DNA of 64,000 bases from Dolomitihabitans soli (GCF_022213955.1 NZ_JAKNTW010000001.1:682001-746000); one strand, 5' to 3'; numbered from the stretch's first letter, positions 8,050 through 16,895 are shown. Made by a program: numbers and translations. The notes: generated from the letters alone by a model not told the origin.

Positions 8050-9221
8050 GCGAGCCGCGCGTCCTGCTGTTCACCGGCAAGGGCGGGGTCGGCAAGACCA
8101 CCGCGGCCGCCGCGACGGCGGTGCTGGCCGCCCGCACCGGGCACAAGACGCTGGTCGTCTCCACCGACACCGCGCACTCGCTCGCCGACGCGCTCGCCGT
8201 CGCCCCCGCGGCCGAGCCCACCGAGGCCGCCCCCGGCCTCTACCTGCTTCAGATCGACACCCAGAAGGCGCTGGAACGGCAATGGGGGGAGCTGCGGGAA
8301 TACGTCCGCGGCTTCTTCAGGGAGCTCGGCCTCGACGAGATCACCTCCGAGGAGATCACCGTGCTGCCCGGCGCCGAGGAGCTGCTGGCGCTGCTGGAGC
8401 TGCGCGAGCAGGCGAAGACCGGCCGCTGGGACGTCATCGTCGTCGACTGCGCCCCCACCGCCGAGACGCTGCGGCTGCTCGCCCTGCCCGAGGCGCTCGA
8501 CTGGCACGTCAGCCGCCTGCTGCCGATCGGCCGCCGGCTCCTCAAGGCGATCTCGCCGGTGATCAGGCACGTCGCGAAGGTGAGCACCCCCGGCGACGAC
8601 GTGGTCGGCGCGGGCGAGCGGCTGCACCGCGGCCTGCTGGAGGTCCGCGAACTGCTCACCGGCGACCACGCCTCGGTGCGCCTGGTGTTCACCCCCGAGG
8701 CCGTGGTCCTCGCCGAGGCCCGCCGCACCCTCACCTCCCTCAGCCTGTACGGCTACCGCGTCGACGCGGCCGTCGCGAACCGGGTCTTCCCCGCCGGCGG
8801 CGCGGACCCGTGGCGGCGCAGATGGGTCGAGGCCCAGGCGGAGCACCTCGCCGAGGCCGAGCACTCGTTCGCGCCGCTGCCCATCCACGTGGTGCCCTAC
8901 CTCGACACGGAGCCGGTCGGCGTGGAGGCGCTCGCCGTCGTCGGCCAGGCCATGTACGGCGCGGCCGACCCGTTCGCCCCGCCGCCGGAGACCCGCCCGC
9001 TGACCATCACCGACGACCACGAACTGATCCTCGCCTTGCCGTTCGCCGACCGCGCGGACGTCGATCTGGCCAGGAAGGGCGACGAACTGATCATCACCGC
9101 CGGGCCGTACCGCCGCGTCCTGGCGCTCCCCGCCGCCCTCGCGCGCCGTACGGTCAAGGAGGCGGCGCTCCACGAGGGCCGTCTCCGGGTACGGTTCGAG
9201 TCGGGAGGGTCCGATGACTGA
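8046..9221 (+). CDS. ArsA/GET3-type ATPase
   Basis: A 391-residue P-loop ATPase of the SIMIBI class. The deviant Walker A GKGGVGKTT lies at residues 11-19, a switch I-like STDTAHSLADAL follows, and VIVVDCAPTAETLRLL is the Walker B/switch II region. The C-terminal segment of about 85 residues looks like a small alpha-crystallin-type sheet (LTITDDHELILALPFADRADVDLARKG region). No arsenite-binding cysteine cluster is evident, so arsenite efflux is unlikely. A GET3-like or envelope role fits better. Start and stop both overlap neighbouring genes. Confidence 0.88.
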   Translation: MSEPRVLLFTGKGGVGKTTAAAATAVLAARTGHKTLVVSTDTAHSLADALAVAPAAEPTEAAPGLYLLQIDTQKALERQWGELREYVRGFFRELGLDEITSEEITVLPGAEELLALLELREQAKTGRWDVIVVDCAPTAETLRLLALPEALDWHVSRLLPIGRRLLKAISPVIRHVAKVSTPGDDVVGAGERLHRGLLEVRELLTGDHASVRLVFTPEAVVLAEARRTLTSLSLYGYRVDAAVANRVFPAGGADPWRRRWVEAQAEHLAEAEHSFAPLPIHVVPYLDTEPVGVEALAVVGQAMYGAADPFAPPPETRPLTITDDHELILALPFADRADVDLARKGDELIITAGPYRRVLALPAALARRTVKEAALHEGRLRVRFESGGSDD

Positions 9222-9675
9222 GAACAACGGAAACGAAGCGAGAGCCGAGTGGGAGCGCGCCCGCGAGCGTGAGCGCGCCCAGGAGCGCGACCCGCTGGGG
9301 TCGGTCGCCGACGAGGCGGCGAAGCTGTTCGACACCTTGCAGAACCGCGCCGCCAGAGAGGTGCGCCGCGGCCTGATCAAGGGCACGACGGCCGGCCTCG
9401 GCCAGGCGTTCGGCGGCGGCGGCGGGCGCAAGGAGCGCGACGTGTGGGAGGAGGCGGTCGCCGACCACCACGACGAGTACGTCTGCCGCGCCTGCCCGGT
9501 GTGCCGGGTGATCGCCGCGCGGCGCGAGGCGGGCGGTGTCGGCGACCATCTGGCGGCGGCCGGCGGTGAGCTGTTCGCGGCGTTCCGCCAGGCGGTCGAC
9601 GTGGTGACGCGGCCGGCCCCGCCCCGCAGGCCCCGGGAGGACAACCCGGACGTGGAACACATCGACCTGGGCTGA
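9214..9675 (+). CDS. Conserved actinobacterial protein with a CxxCPVC cluster
   Basis: A 153-residue protein of unknown function (resembling the DUF5304 group). A charged Glu/Arg-rich helix fills residues 1-30, then an amphipathic helix (DEAAKLFDTLQNRAAREVRRGLIKG) and a glycine stretch. A metal-type cluster, CRACPVCRVI, lies near residue 90. The tail is acidic and Pro-rich. It overlaps the ArsA-type ATPase by 8 bp, so they are probably co-produced. The Cys cluster could bind zinc or be redox-active. Confidence 0.75.
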   Translation: MTENNGNEARAEWERARERERAQERDPLGSVADEAAKLFDTLQNRAAREVRRGLIKGTTAGLGQAFGGGGGRKERDVWEEAVADHHDEYVCRACPVCRVIAARREAGGVGDHLAAAGGELFAAFRQAVDVVTRPAPPRRPREDNPDVEHIDLG

Positions 9676-9699
9676 CGCCCGGATGGAAAGGTTGGGGAG

Positions 9700-10644
9700 A
9701 TGGCGCTGACCATCGGTGTTGACATCGGCGGCACGAAGGTGGCCGCGGGAGTCGTGGACGACGAGGGCCACGTCGTCGAGCACACGTTGCGCCCGACCCC
9801 GGCAGACAGCCCGGACCAGGTGGCCCAGACCATCGGCGACGTGGTCAAGGAGCTGTCACAGGGCCGCGAGATCGAGGCGGTCGGGCTGGGCGCGGCCGGG
9901 TTCGTCGACGAGACGCGTTCGATCGTGCGCTTCGCGCCCAACCTCGCCTGGCGGGAGGAGCCACTGCAGCGGAAGGTCGCCGCCCTGGTCGGCCTGCCCG
10001 TCGTGGTGGAGAACGACGCGAACGCGATGGCCTGGGGCGAGGCCAGGTTCGGCGCCGGGCGCGGCGAGAGCCACGTCGTGTGCGTGACCGTCGGCACCGG
10101 CATCGGCGGCGGCATCGTGCTGGACGGCGGCCTCTACCGCGGCAGGTGGGGGATGGGCGCCGAGCTCGGGCACATGCAGGTGGTGCCGGAGGGCCGGCTG
10201 TGCGGGTGCGGCAAGCACGGCTGCTGGGAGCAGTACGCGAGCGGCAACGCGCTGGTCGCCAAGGCCCGCGAGATCGCCACCGCCGACCCGGCCAGGGCCA
10301 GGGTGATGCTGGAGCTGGCCGGCGGTGAGCCGGGCGACATCGAGGGCGAAGAGATCACCGAGGCGGCGCGGGCGGGCGACGAGGCGGCGCTCGCGGCCTT
10401 CGCGAGCGTGGCCAGCTGGCTCGGGCAGGGCATGGCCGACCTCGCGGCCGTCCTCGACCCCGGCTGCTTCATCCTCGGCGGCGGCGTGTCCAGGGCCGCC
10501 GACCTGTTCGTCGACGCGACCCGGGTGGCCTTCTCGCGTGCGCTGACCGGCGGAGGGCACCGTCCCCCCGCCGAGATCCGGCTCGCCGAGCTGGGCGCCT
10601 CGGCCGGTCTGGTGGGCGCCGCGGACCTGGCCCGCCACCGCTGA
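9700..10644 (+). CDS. glkA: ROK-family glucokinase
   Basis: A 314-residue sugar kinase that phosphorylates glucose with ATP. The phosphate-1 motif DIGGTK is at residues 8-13. The catalytic region is VVVENDANAMAWGE, then VTVGTGIGGGIV, and the ROK zinc signature CGCGKHGCWEQYASG. ELGHMQ supplies the conserved sugar-binding Glu/His. Length and position beside the ArsA and FadD genes match Streptomyces glkA, which also mediates carbon catabolite repression. A ribosome site (GGAAAGGTTGGGGAG) precedes the ATG. Confidence 0.93.
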   Translation: MALTIGVDIGGTKVAAGVVDDEGHVVEHTLRPTPADSPDQVAQTIGDVVKELSQGREIEAVGLGAAGFVDETRSIVRFAPNLAWREEPLQRKVAALVGLPVVVENDANAMAWGEARFGAGRGESHVVCVTVGTGIGGGIVLDGGLYRGRWGMGAELGHMQVVPEGRLCGCGKHGCWEQYASGNALVAKAREIATADPARARVMLELAGGEPGDIEGEEITEAARAGDEAALAAFASVASWLGQGMADLAAVLDPGCFILGGGVSRAADLFVDATRVAFSRALTGGGHRPPAEIRLAELGASAGLVGAADLARHR

Positions 10645-10678
10645 GGCCGATGCCCGCCGCCAGCGCCATGACGATCCC

Positions 10679-11371
10679 GTGACGATCAGGGTCGCGACGT
10701 ACAACGTGCGTTCGATGTACGACGACGTGCCTGCGCTGACCAGGGTCATCAGGGCGCTGCGGGCCGACGTGCTGTGCCTCCAGGAGGCGCCGAGGCGCTC
10801 CTTCTGGCGGCGCAGGCGCGGCGGGCTCGCTCTGGCCACCGGGATGACCGTCGCGGCCGGGCGGCGGCGCGGCGGCATGGCCGTGTTCACCGGGCCCGGC
10901 GTGCGGATCCTGCACGCCGAGCACCACCTGCTGAGCTTCGACCCCGGGCTGGAGCGCCGGGCGACGGCGCTGGCCGTGGTGGAGGCCGGCGGCCTGCGGC
11001 TCGCGGTGGCCTCGGTCCACCTGGACCTGAACGCGGCCGCCAGGGTCCGGCACGCCGCGGAGGCCGTCGCCCTGCTCGAGGCGGCCGCGGCGCGGTACGG
11101 CGCGGCGATCGTGCTGGCGGGCGACATCAACGAGCGTGCCGACGGGGACGCCTTTCGCCACCTCTCGGACCGGCTCACCGACTGCTACGCGTCCGCGCCG
11201 CGGGGCGACGGGCTGACCTTCTCCGCCCGCCGGCCGGGAGCCAGGATCGACGCCGTCTTCGCAGGTCACGGGGTGAGCGTGGAGTCGTGCGGCGGAGCCG
11301 ACGCCGACCCCGCCGACCTGGCCGCCGCCACCGACCACCTGCCGGTGGTGGCGGAGCTCGGGGCGAGCTGA
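10679..11371 (+). CDS. Endonuclease/exonuclease/phosphatase family protein
   Basis: A 230-residue EEP-fold enzyme. It has VATYNVRSM (metal Asn), LCLQEAPRR (metal Glu), ASVHLDL (catalytic His), LAGDINERADGD (Asp/Asn) and the C-terminal ATDHLPVVAEL (Asp-His). No signal peptide is visible, so it is probably cytoplasmic. The family includes nucleases, phosphodiesterases and sphingomyelinase-like enzymes, and the substrate cannot be told. The GTG start was used because the upstream ATG in another frame ends after four codons. Confidence 0.87.
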   Translation: MTIRVATYNVRSMYDDVPALTRVIRALRADVLCLQEAPRRSFWRRRRGGLALATGMTVAAGRRRGGMAVFTGPGVRILHAEHHLLSFDPGLERRATALAVVEAGGLRLAVASVHLDLNAAARVRHAAEAVALLEAAAARYGAAIVLAGDINERADGDAFRHLSDRLTDCYASAPRGDGLTFSARRPGARIDAVFAGHGVSVESCGGADADPADLAAATDHLPVVAELGAS

Positions 11372-11420
11372 ACGGGGGTTCGTGTCCTCCGCCGCTGGAT
11401 GGTACCCGTACGATTTGGCT

Positions 11421-12578
11421 ATGACCACCCGCCGCTCTGTGCGGCGTGCGCTGGCGGTGTGCTCGGGGGCCGCGCTCATCGCCGGACCGATCGTCCACGA
11501 CACATCGGCCGCGCACGCGCACGCCGATCCGACGCGCCCGCCCGCCGTGGCCGAGGCCTGGCAGCAGTCCGCCAGCGTCCGCCTGCAGGGCGACGGCTCG
11601 CTGTCCGACGTCGCCGGGCTGTCGGGCACCGACGTCTGGGCGGTCGGCCAGCAGAACATCTGGGACGCCTGGGAGAACCGAGGCGCCATCGCCCACTGGG
11701 ACGGCCGGGCCTGGACCGAGGTGGGCATCCGCAACGACGACACCGGAGCCGGGCACCTGCGCTCGATCGCCGCCGCGTCCCCGACCGAGCTGTGGACCGT
11801 GGGAGCCGCCCACGACGGCCTCCCCTACGTGGCGCACGGCGACGGCGCCGCCTTCGACCGGGTGGGCGTGGACCAGTTGCGGTCCGGCGACTGGCTGGGC
11901 GGGGTGGCCGCGGTCCCGGGCAAGGTCGTCGCGGTCGGCAGCCGCGACCGGCGCCCGCTGGTCGTCAACCGCACGGGCGGGGTCTGGCAGGTCGCGCCGA
12001 CCCGCGGCGAGGGCACCCTGTACGGCGTGTCGCTCTCGGCCAAGGGCGAGGGCTGGGCCGTCGGCGACGGCGAGGGCGAGCCGCTGATCATGCGGTCGTC
12101 CGGCGGCTCCTGGAAGTCCGTGAACATCCCCGACATCCCCGGCGGCTACCTGCGCGACGTCCACCTCGACGGGCCGAAGCAGGCGCTGGCGATCGGCGGG
12201 GTCTACCGCGGCGGGGGCAAGGTCGCGCCGCTGGCGCTGTCCTGGAACGGCAAGCGCTGGACGCGGCTCAGGCTGCCCGACGCCGACGCCAGCCTGTACG
12301 GCGTGACCGGCGACGGCAAGGGCAGGTTCTGGATCTCCGGGTTCGATCCGGGCAGGCCGGGACAGGCCTTCGTGCTCTACGACGACGACAGGTCGAGCAT
12401 GAGGATCATCCGGGGCGAGACGGCCGCCACGTCGCGCACGATGCGCCTGCAGGCCCTGAGCTACCTGCCGGGAACCTCCGCCGTCTGGGCCGTCGGCCAC
12501 GTGGTCGGCGCCGGCGACACCTACCGGGACGTCGTGGAGAGGTTCGGCCCGAAGGGCACGAAGACCACCTCCTCGTAG
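11421..12578 (+). CDS. Secreted beta-propeller-like repeat protein
   Basis: A 385-residue protein with a signal peptide (TTRRSVRRALAVCSGAALIAG, cleavage near AHAHA). About six repeats of roughly 45-60 residues share an L-x-x-V start and a W/x-A/I-V/S-G end: GTDVWAVGQ, PTELWTVGA, GKVVAVGS, GEGWAVGDG, KQALAIGGV, GRFWISGF and SAVWAVGH. This spacing suggests a propeller of Kelch/WD-like blades, probably a surface binding protein. I recognise no catalytic motif. It is transcribed alone and converges on the next gene. Confidence 0.75.
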   Translation: MTTRRSVRRALAVCSGAALIAGPIVHDTSAAHAHADPTRPPAVAEAWQQSASVRLQGDGSLSDVAGLSGTDVWAVGQQNIWDAWENRGAIAHWDGRAWTEVGIRNDDTGAGHLRSIAAASPTELWTVGAAHDGLPYVAHGDGAAFDRVGVDQLRSGDWLGGVAAVPGKVVAVGSRDRRPLVVNRTGGVWQVAPTRGEGTLYGVSLSAKGEGWAVGDGEGEPLIMRSSGGSWKSVNIPDIPGGYLRDVHLDGPKQALAIGGVYRGGGKVAPLALSWNGKRWTRLRLPDADASLYGVTGDGKGRFWISGFDPGRPGQAFVLYDDDRSSMRIIRGETAATSRTMRLQALSYLPGTSAVWAVGHVVGAGDTYRDVVERFGPKGTKTTSS

Positions 12579-12617
12579 CCCACCGCGAGATCGCGCGCCC
12601 GAGGTTCGGGCGGGCAG

Positions 12618-12633
12618 GACGCCGGAGGGCGTC
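12618..12633. terminator. Short hairpin between convergent genes
   Basis: GACGCC-GGAG-GGCGTC forms a 6-bp GC-only stem with a tetraloop. It lies between the stop of the repeat protein and the stop of the membrane protein on the other strand. It could serve both directions. Confidence 0.4.
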
Positions 12634-12672
12634 GAGCGGGCCGGAGCGGCGGCACGCAGAGCTGGAGCGAGG

Positions 12673-13149
12673 CTAGATCACTGCGCCGTCGTCCCAGCCG
12701 GAGTCGCCGCCGGACCCGTCGCCCATCCGCACCACCAGGGCCACGAACCCGCCGATGAAGGCGGCGACCGCGGCGAACAGCGCCCAGCCGCGCATCTCCC
12801 AGCCGAGCACCGCGGCGAGCAGGAGGTAGGCGGGGCCGCCGAAGAGCGCGACCCAGGCGATCTTGGTCGCCGGGTCGGTCCTGGGCAGTGGCGGGGGCGG
12901 CGGCGGCACGTAGTGGCCCTCGTCGTCCTGAGCCTTCTGCTCGTCCTCGGGCGTGTCGTCCGGCACGGCGTCGAAATCCTGCGTCGTCTGCTCGGGCTCG
13001 TCGGGCTGCCCGAGCGCCCGGCGCGCCGGATCGCCGGGCAGGTTCTCACTGTCCGGCCACGGCTGGCGGTCCGAGGTGTGCTCGGCCGGCTCGTTGAATG
13101 AGGCGACGATCTGCCGCCAGACCTCGTCCTCGTCGCTTTGGGGTGTCAC
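12673..13149 (-). CDS. Acidic, proline-rich two-helix membrane protein
   Basis: A 158-residue protein. The first 85 residues are acidic and Gln/Pro-rich, ending in seven prolines. Two transmembrane helices follow (IAWVALFGGPAYLLLAAVLG and ALFAAVAAFIGGFVALVVRM), then a Gly/Asp tail. I recognise no enzyme motif. Similar small membrane proteins accompany this locus in actinobacteria, so it may be an accessory envelope protein. Confidence 0.7.
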   Translation of the reverse strand: MTPQSDEDEVWRQIVASFNEPAEHTSDRQPWPDSENLPGDPARRALGQPDEPEQTTQDFDAVPDDTPEDEQKAQDDEGHYVPPPPPPLPRTDPATKIAWVALFGGPAYLLLAAVLGWEMRGWALFAAVAAFIGGFVALVVRMGDGSGGDSGWDDGAVI

Positions 13150-13212
13150 TACCTGGGCCTGTCACTCATCGCCCGCTGCCTTCCTCCCGAGACCGCGCAC
13201 CCCCGTCGGCGA

Positions 13213-13977
13213 TCAGTCCCTATGTAAGGGTACCGATGCGTGCGTACTGATGAACTCCAGGCTCCCCGTGAAGATCCGATCAGCGTCGTTGTCGAGGGTC
13301 GCGACATGATAACTGTCTCGCAGTTCGACGACGGTGAGGTTGCCTCCGGTGAGTCGTTCACGCAGGATCCTGACGCTCGTGGGTTTGACGACGTGGTCGT
13401 CCGGGCTGTGGAAGACGAGCAACGGCTGGGTGACGTCGTCGAGGTGCTCCTGCACCCGTGCCCACAGCCGGGGCAGCGTGGCCGCCGCCTTGACCGGGGT
13501 CCGGGTGTAGGCGAGCTCGGTGGCGCCCTTCTTCTTGATGTCGCCGGCCACCCCGGGCACGGAGTTGATCAGCAGCTTGAGCACCGGGGCGAGCCTCAGC
13601 AGCGGCACGTCGATCGTGATGGACGGATTGACCACCAGCACGCCCCGCACCGCCGCACCGTGGACCTGGGCGAGGCGCAGTGCCATGCACCCGCCCAGGG
13701 ACAAGCCTGCCACGAAGACCTCGGCGCAGCGCCCGCGCAGGTCGGCCAGGGCCTTGTCCAGCTCCGCGTACCAGTCCTCCCAGCGGGTGCGGGCCATCTC
13801 CTGCCAGGTCGTGCCGTGGCCGGGCAACCTGGGGAGCGACACCGTCAGGCCCGCGCCCGCGAGATGCTCGGCCCAGGGGCGGAGCGACTGCGGCGTACCG
13901 GTGAAGCCGTGACACAACAAGACACCGACCGGGCCTCCCTCATGACGGTACGGCTCGGCGCCGGGCAGCACAGGCAT
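13213..13977 (-). CDS. Alpha/beta hydrolase (carboxylesterase/monoacylglycerol lipase-like)
   Basis: A 254-residue serine hydrolase. The oxyanion region is LCHGFTGTP, the nucleophile elbow GLSLGG has S93, the acid is in HSPDDHVV and the His in SYHVATLDND. It resembles the Est30/monoacylglycerol lipase group acting on short esters or lipids. The ATG at 13977 is supported by GGAGGAG just upstream; a frame 14 codons longer lacks this. It is divergent from plsC, so the pair may share a promoter region and a lipid-remodelling role. Confidence 0.88.
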   Translation of the reverse strand: MPVLPGAEPYRHEGGPVGVLLCHGFTGTPQSLRPWAEHLAGAGLTVSLPRLPGHGTTWQEMARTRWEDWYAELDKALADLRGRCAEVFVAGLSLGGCMALRLAQVHGAAVRGVLVVNPSITIDVPLLRLAPVLKLLINSVPGVAGDIKKKGATELAYTRTPVKAAATLPRLWARVQEHLDDVTQPLLVFHSPDDHVVKPTSVRILRERLTGGNLTVVELRDSYHVATLDNDADRIFTGSLEFISTHASVPLHRD

Positions 13978-14125
13978 CGGGCTCCTCCCAGAGCGGTTCG
14001 CCTGATCGTCGCATGACAAATGCTGATTTGGGAGGGGGTCTTGGGTCGGAAGTGTGGGCGCGTGGACCGGAAGGTGGGAAGATGGTCTCTGTCCCCCGAG
14101 GCCGACGGCGGAGAAGAGGTGCCAC

Positions 14126-14830
14126 GTGTTCTACTGGGTGGTCAAAGCCATCTTGGCGCCCCTGCTGCACCTGATCTTCCGCCCGTGGGCCGAGGGCGCG
14201 GAGAACGTGCCGAAGGAAGGCCCGGTCATTCTGGCCGGCAACCATCTCTCCTTCGCCGACCACTTCTTCGGCGCCCTCTTCCTGCCTCGCAAGGTCATCT
14301 CGCTCGGCAAGGCCGAATATTTCACGGGCAGGGGCCTGAAGGGCTACTTCAGCAGACTCTTCTTCTCCGGCGTGGGCACCGTGCCGATCGACAGGTCGGG
14401 CGGCAAGGCCAGCGAGGCGGCCCTGAGCACCGGCATGCGCGTGCTCAAGGAGGGCCACGTGCTCGGCATCTACCCCGAGGGCACCCGTTCGCCCGACGGC
14501 CGGCTCTACAAGGGCAAGACCGGCGTCGCCAGGCTGGCGCTGGAGTCGCGGGTGCCGGTGGTCCCGTGGGCGATGGTGAGCACCTTCGAGATGATGCCTC
14601 CGGGGCGGTTGCTGCCCAAACTCGGCATCCGGCCCGGGGTGCGGTTCGGCAAGCCGCTCGACTTCTCCCGCTACTACGGCATGGAGGAGGACCGGTTGGT
14701 CCTCCGGGCGGTCACCGACGAGATCATGTACGCGCTGATGGAGCTCGCCGGTCAGGAGTACGTCGACAAGTACGCCGCGAGCGCCAAGGTCGAGACGGCC
14801 CGCGCGGCCAAGAAGGCGAAGGCCGACTAG
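14126..14830 (+). CDS. plsC: 1-acyl-sn-glycerol-3-phosphate acyltransferase
   Basis: A 234-residue membrane-associated acyltransferase that makes phosphatidic acid. The HX4D motif is NHLSFAD (H40, D45). The second motif is YPEGTRSPDG, which binds the glycerol phosphate, and VPVVPWAM is the fourth block. A hydrophobic N-terminal helix (WVVKAILAPLLHLIF) anchors it. The GTG start at 14126 follows GAGAAGAGG. Position matches the Rv2182c-type acyltransferase of the conserved envelope cluster. The Lys/Ala-rich tail is typical of actinobacterial members. Confidence 0.92.
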   Translation: MFYWVVKAILAPLLHLIFRPWAEGAENVPKEGPVILAGNHLSFADHFFGALFLPRKVISLGKAEYFTGRGLKGYFSRLFFSGVGTVPIDRSGGKASEAALSTGMRVLKEGHVLGIYPEGTRSPDGRLYKGKTGVARLALESRVPVVPWAMVSTFEMMPPGRLLPKLGIRPGVRFGKPLDFSRYYGMEEDRLVLRAVTDEIMYALMELAGQEYVDKYAASAKVETARAAKKAKAD

Positions 14831-14833
14831 CGG

Positions 14834-15787
14834 TCAGCCGATCGCCAGCCGGGCCCGTTCGATCAGGCGCATCATGGCCAGGCTGTCGGCCAGCGGCATC
14901 ACCGTGCTCTCGGTCGCGCCGGCCGCCAGGCGGTCACGGACCTCCCTGATCTCGCCCACGTAGCCGTTGTCGGACGGGTCCACGGTGATCTCCTCGATGT
15001 TCCCCCCGCCGTGCAGCACCATCCGGCGGGTGGCGAAGAAGGGCCCGTCCAGCTCCGCCCGCAGCTTCGTGCCGACCACCGTCGCGGTGTTGGCCAGCGG
15101 GCTGACCAGCGAGGTGTCGAGCAGCGCCCGCGCTCCGTCCGGGTAGCCCAGCAGCAACCCCGCCTCGGCGTCCACGCCCGACGCGGCCTGCGCGCCGGTC
15201 ACGGCCATCGTCTCCGGCTCGCCGAGCAGGAGCTGCGCCAGGGCGAGCGGGTAGATGCCCAGGTCGAGCAGGGCGCCGCCGCCGAGCGACGGGTTCCACA
15301 GACGGTGCGCGGGGTCGTAGGGGAGGGAGAAGCCGAAGGAGGCCGTCACCGAGCGGATCGTGCCGAAGGCGCCGTCCAGCACGAGCGCGTGCAGTCGCCG
15401 TACGAGCGGGTTGAAGCGCATCCACATGGCTTCCATCAGGAACACGCCCGAGTCCTGGGCGAGTTTCACCATGCGCTCGGCGTCGGCGACGGTGGCGGTC
15501 AGCGGCTTCTCGCAGAGGACCGCCCGCCCGGCGGCGATGGCCAGCTCGGTGACCTGCAGATGGTGGGAATGCGGCGTGGCCACGAAGACGGCGTCCACCT
15601 CGGGGTCCCGCACCAGTTCGGCGTAGGAGCCGTAGGAGCGTGGCGCGCCCAGGTCCTCGGCGAGGCGCCGGGCGCGGCCGGCGTCACGTGAGCCGACCGC
15701 CGCCACCCGCATGCCGGGCTCGGCCGCGATGACCTGGCCGACAACACGCGCGATTCCCCCGGTGGCCGCAATACCCCACGAAAACAA
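14834..15787 (-). CDS. Gfo/Idh/MocA family oxidoreductase
   Basis: A 317-residue NAD(P)-dependent dehydrogenase. The Rossmann start is WGIAATGGIARVVGQVI, the family motif is EKPLT near residue 93, and the C-terminal substrate sheet begins around VRSVTASFGFSLPYD. The catalytic region includes LGIYPLALAQLLLG. It resembles the dimeric dihydrodiol or glucose-fructose oxidoreductase branch. It lies 13 bp downstream of the LacI regulator gene on the same strand, so it is probably part of that sugar regulon, oxidising or epimerising an imported sugar. Substrate unknown. Confidence 0.87.
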   Translation of the reverse strand: MFSWGIAATGGIARVVGQVIAAEPGMRVAAVGSRDAGRARRLAEDLGAPRSYGSYAELVRDPEVDAVFVATPHSHHLQVTELAIAAGRAVLCEKPLTATVADAERMVKLAQDSGVFLMEAMWMRFNPLVRRLHALVLDGAFGTIRSVTASFGFSLPYDPAHRLWNPSLGGGALLDLGIYPLALAQLLLGEPETMAVTGAQAASGVDAEAGLLLGYPDGARALLDTSLVSPLANTATVVGTKLRAELDGPFFATRRMVLHGGGNIEEITVDPSDNGYVGEIREVRDRLAAGATESTVMPLADSLAMMRLIERARLAIG

Positions 15788-15800
15788 TAAATTTCCCCTC

Positions 15801-16814
15801 TTAGGTGGAACTGGTGGACTCGCGAATGACCAGTTCCGGCTGGAACATGATCTGCTGATGGGCGTGGGTGTCCGGATTGTCGCACTCGTCGAGCAGCAAC
15901 TCGGTGGCCACCTGCCCCAGACGGTGGGTCGGCTGCCGGACCGAGCTGAGCGTGACCGCGGAAGCCGAGGCGAAGTCGATGTCGTCGTAGCCGATCAGCG
16001 CCACGTCGGCGGGCACGCGGACGCCCGCGTGCATCAGGCCGCGCAGCACTCCCAGGGCCAGCAGGTCGTTGGCGCAGAAGACGCCGTCGGGGAGCGGCCC
16101 CTGGGCGAGCAGCTTCTCGGCCGCCTGCTGGCCGTGACGGGCGGTCATCGCCGTCATCGAGATCTCCTGGAGCGCGGTGGCGGGTGTACGGCCGGCCGCG
16201 AGCAGCGCCCGTTCGGCCCCCTGCCTGCGCTCCAGGCACTGCCGGATCGTGGTGGGCCCGGTGACGTAGGCGATGCGCCGGGCGCCGCCCTCCAGCAGGT
16301 GGGTCACCGCCATCGCGCCTCCGGTGACGTCGTTGACCGCGACGGAGCACTGGTCGGCGCGGGCGGCGGGGTGGTCCACGAAGACCACGCAGATGCCGCG
16401 CTCCTTCAGCCGGTCGATCCTGCTCAGGTCTTCGTCGGACGGCGTGATGAGCACGCCCCGCACCCGCTGCTCGGCGAAGACGAGCAGGTTGCGCTCCTCC
16501 TTGAGCCGGTCGCCCGAGGAGTTGCCGAGGATCACCGCGTAGCCGCGCTCGCTCGCGACGTCCTCGACCCCGGTGGCCACGTCGGTGAAGAACGGGTTGC
16601 CGATGTCGATGACCGACAGCCCGATCGTACGGCTGTGCCCGGCGCGCAGGCTGGAGGCCGATCCGTGCCGGACGAACCCCAGCTCCCTGATGGCCCGCTC
16701 GACCCGGGAACGGGTGGAGGTGGCGACCTTCTCGGGGCGGTTGAGCACGTTGGAGACGGTGCCGGGCGAGACACCCGCGCGAGCCGCCACGTCTTTGATG
16801 CTCACCGAGCTCAT
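15801..16814 (-). CDS. LacI-family transcriptional regulator
   Basis: A 337-residue repressor. The N-terminal helix-turn-helix plus hinge is VSIKDVAARAGVSPGTVSNVLNRPEKV (residues 4-30). The periplasmic-binding-like sugar domain starts near residue 62 (IGLSVIDIGNPFF). The C-terminus has DVALIGYDDIDFA. It is divergent from a CUT1 sugar importer, and both operator types in the intervening DNA (AAGCGCTT and AAAACGTTTT palindromes) are LacI-like with a central CG. Autoregulation and control of the importer are likely. Which operator it reads is not settled by sequence. Confidence 0.92.
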   Translation of the reverse strand: MSSVSIKDVAARAGVSPGTVSNVLNRPEKVATSTRSRVERAIRELGFVRHGSASSLRAGHSRTIGLSVIDIGNPFFTDVATGVEDVASERGYAVILGNSSGDRLKEERNLLVFAEQRVRGVLITPSDEDLSRIDRLKERGICVVFVDHPAARADQCSVAVNDVTGGAMAVTHLLEGGARRIAYVTGPTTIRQCLERRQGAERALLAAGRTPATALQEISMTAMTARHGQQAAEKLLAQGPLPDGVFCANDLLALGVLRGLMHAGVRVPADVALIGYDDIDFASASAVTLSSVRQPTHRLGQVATELLLDECDNPDTHAHQQIMFQPELVIRESTSST

Positions 16815-16821
16815 GGACGTT

Positions 16822-16895
16822 GATTAAAACGTAACAAGCCCGCTGACGCCAGTTGGCTTCAGGTCTTGCGCCGATGACAGGCAAACGTTTTAATC
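16822..16895. promoter_or_regulatory. Pair of inverted AAAACGTT-type operators
   Basis: GATTAAAACGT at 16822-16832 and its exact reverse complement ACGTTTTAATC at 16885-16895 flank a 52-bp segment between lacI and the importer gene. The same core occurs at 20871, 27297, 44182 and 47357 in front of rhamnose-related genes. The spacing would suit looping or two dimers on opposite faces. Confidence 0.65.

Noticed and set aside
8046-9221. Arsenite efflux ATPase
   Set aside because: Only one ATPase domain, no arsenite-binding Cys set, and no arsB or arsR nearby.
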